Below, piece after piece: positions 62,740 through 64,000 of a DNA stretch of 64,000 nucleotides (position 1 is its first letter; every line of letters begins with the position of its first letter). Source of the stretch: Occallatibacter riparius (GTDB lineage: Bacteria; Acidobacteriota; Terriglobia; Terriglobales; Acidobacteriaceae); NCBI RefSeq assembly GCF_025264625.1, contig NZ_CP093313.1:3534001-3598000 (forward strand), in the 5' to 3' direction. The notes under the pieces were generated by a model that saw only the letters and a program-made list of their open reading frames with translations, did no database searches and was not told the DNA's origin. Position numbers and translations under genes: made by a program.

Positions 62740-63716
62740 GCTTTGAACTGATATTGCCGTTCTTTCCCGACGAACTGCGGTCACTCTTACTGGACACGTC
62801 CATCTCGGATTTGATGATTAACGGGACAACCGGCATCTATGCGGATCGTGGCGGCGTGATCGAAAAGATCACCCTCTCCACGCCCTATACAAACGACCGC
62901 TTGCAGGCCGCAATCGAACGTGTCGCCCGCATCCTTGGACAAGACCTCACCAGCCAGAATCCAATCCTCAATACACGGCTGCCCGACGGCTCCCGCGTAG
63001 CTGTTGTAGGGTCTCCATCTTCTATCAATGGACCGACGTTCACTGTCAGAAAATTCAATCGCTGGTTCACGTCCGATGAACTCATTAAGTCCGGCAGTCT
63101 TCCAGAGCAGATTCGTGACACCGTGATCGGCTTTATCGCAGGGCGAAAGAATGGCATTATCAGCGGCGGGACCGGTTCGGGTAAGACGACTCTGATGAAG
63201 GCTCTGCTTGATCATGTCCCTCTGCATGAACGGCTCATCGTTATCGAGCAACCGGCCGAGTTGAAGCTGACCCATCCAAACGCCGTCAGGTGGGAGGCGG
63301 TCGATGCGATTCCCGGCCAAGTTGCTGTGACTCAGAGCCAACTTGTAGCCGCTGCTATGCGCCATCGTCCCGACCGCATCATCATGGGCGAGGTCCGCGA
63401 CGAGTGCGGCTATGACCTCCTACAAGCAATGAATACGGGACATGGTGGAACACTCTCCACGATTCACGCGAAGAGCGCATGGGACGCGCTGAATCGTCTT
63501 TCTGACCTTGCCCTGAGTGCCCGTGCCAATCTTAACCACTCATTCATCCGTTCCGAGACGGCAGAGGCTATCGACTTCGTCCTGTACTGCGAGCGCGATC
63601 ATGCGGGCAGACGCAGGGTACGCGAGCTTATTGCCGTGAAGGGGTACAGCCACGCGGAACAATCCTTCGAGACAGAGCAACTCTATCTGGCTTCCTCTGC
63701 GCTAGCGGTGGCATGA
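62736..63716 (+). CDS. VirB11/TrbB ATPase
   Basis: 326 aa. The Walker A motif is SGGTGSGKTTLMKAL at about residues 142-156, Walker B-like PDRIIMGEVRDECGYDLLQAM near 212-232 and the His box GHGGTLSTIHAKSAWDALNRL near 233-253, all characteristic of VirB11/TrbB/GspE-type secretion ATPases. The ATGA overlap with VirB8 shows they are cotranslated. Confidence 0.92.
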   Translation: MSFELILPFFPDELRSLLLDTSISDLMINGTTGIYADRGGVIEKITLSTPYTNDRLQAAIERVARILGQDLTSQNPILNTRLPDGSRVAVVGSPSSINGPTFTVRKFNRWFTSDELIKSGSLPEQIRDTVIGFIAGRKNGIISGGTGSGKTTLMKALLDHVPLHERLIVIEQPAELKLTHPNAVRWEAVDAIPGQVAVTQSQLVAAAMRHRPDRIIMGEVRDECGYDLLQAMNTGHGGTLSTIHAKSAWDALNRLSDLALSARANLNHSFIRSETAEAIDFVLYCERDHAGRRRVRELIAVKGYSHAEQSFETEQLYLASSALAVA

Positions 63717-63740
63717 AACGCGGATGGAATCAAAATCGTT

Positions 63741-64000
63741 ATGGTGCTTCACACAGACAAATCGGAGCCACATCTTTCGATCAGAAGGTGTGCGCTTGAG
63801 CATGACGCAGACCAGCTAAAGAAATTCGGGTTCAGCGCCCAATTGCGGCTCTTCGCGGAAATCCTGGTGGGAGTGAGCGAACCGCGGTTGCCGGTTCATG
63901 GCATCGCCAGAATGCGCGCTTGGAGGATTGTTCAGGCGGGTGTCTCCGGTATGTATCCCGCCTTCTGCATGGTCATTGCTTCGGGGTCAATCCGACGCCC
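63741..64000 (+). CDS. Possible partial gene at right edge
   Basis: An ATG at 63741 opens a frame that stays open to the end of the window (86 codons). The product begins MVLHTDKSEPHLSIRR and contains LRLFAEILVGV. I recognise no family. A ribosome site is not obvious, so it may not be a real gene. The short stretch 63717-63740 holds nothing else. Confidence 0.25.
   Translation, partial: MVLHTDKSEPHLSIRRCALEHDADQLKKFGFSAQLRLFAEILVGVSEPRLPVHGIARMRAWRIVQAGVSGMYPAFCMVIASGSIRR

Overview
The window looks like an Acidobacteriota chromosome (Acidobacteriaceae-like). The grounds are an acidobacterial-type ABC permease, an Oar-like TonB receptor next to a VWFA protein of the acidobacterial family, and generally GC-rich coding. 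All calls come from reading the sequence by eye; no database search was run.

Positions 1-12.7 kb hold a single-strand (minus) operon for an extracellular contractile injection system (eCIS, PVC/Afp type). In transcription order it encodes an unknown 267-aa protein, sheath, inner tube, a gp26/gp28-like baseplate protein, a disordered Gln/Ala-rich protein, a DUF4255 (Pvc16-like) cap protein with an extra Ig-like tail, an AAA+ ATPase (Pvc15-like), a small conserved protein, a CIS-tube/LysM pair (Pvc7 split in two), hub, OB-fold spike, PAAR-like tip, gp25 wedge, and a gpJ-like baseplate protein that leaves the window at base 1. No toxin gene is recognisable here.

Positions 13.3-45.3 kb are ordinary chromosome: an ADOP-type permease, XRE and GNAT genes, a TonB receptor with a VWFA protein, KdsC-like phosphatase, TSUP transporter with DUF1634, RNase J, two related esterases, a lone NuoI, a VirB10-like secreted protein, nucleotide-sugar epimerase and dehydrogenase, a deacetylase-like protein, a SpecificRecomb-family membrane protein, M23 peptidase, metallophosphoesterase, P450, AmpG-like permease, CAP and MOSC proteins, a GT39-like transferase, a HAD phosphatase and an AhpD-like protein. 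Several of these genes (KdsC, NuoI, CAP, dehydrogenase) have no ribosome site and a -10-like hexamer exactly 6 nt before the ATG, suggesting leaderless mRNAs.

At 45.5 kb a tRNA-Asn(GTT) is followed within 6 bases by a tyrosine integrase and an excisionase-like gene. From there to the right edge the DNA reads as an integrative conjugative element. Its cargo (47.5-54.1 kb) is a LysR regulator, an AhpD-like CMD protein, a fused alpha/beta-hydrolase-CMD protein whose CMD half has lost both redox cysteines, a cytochrome P460-like protein, a cytochrome c, a TetR regulator and an orphan sensor kinase with a cyclic-nucleotide-type domain. Positions 54.4-63.7 kb encode a type IV secretion system in the order virB2-B3-B4-B9-B10-(orf)-B5-like-(orf)-B6-(orf)-B8-B11. 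Relaxase, coupling protein and the far attachment site are not in the window.
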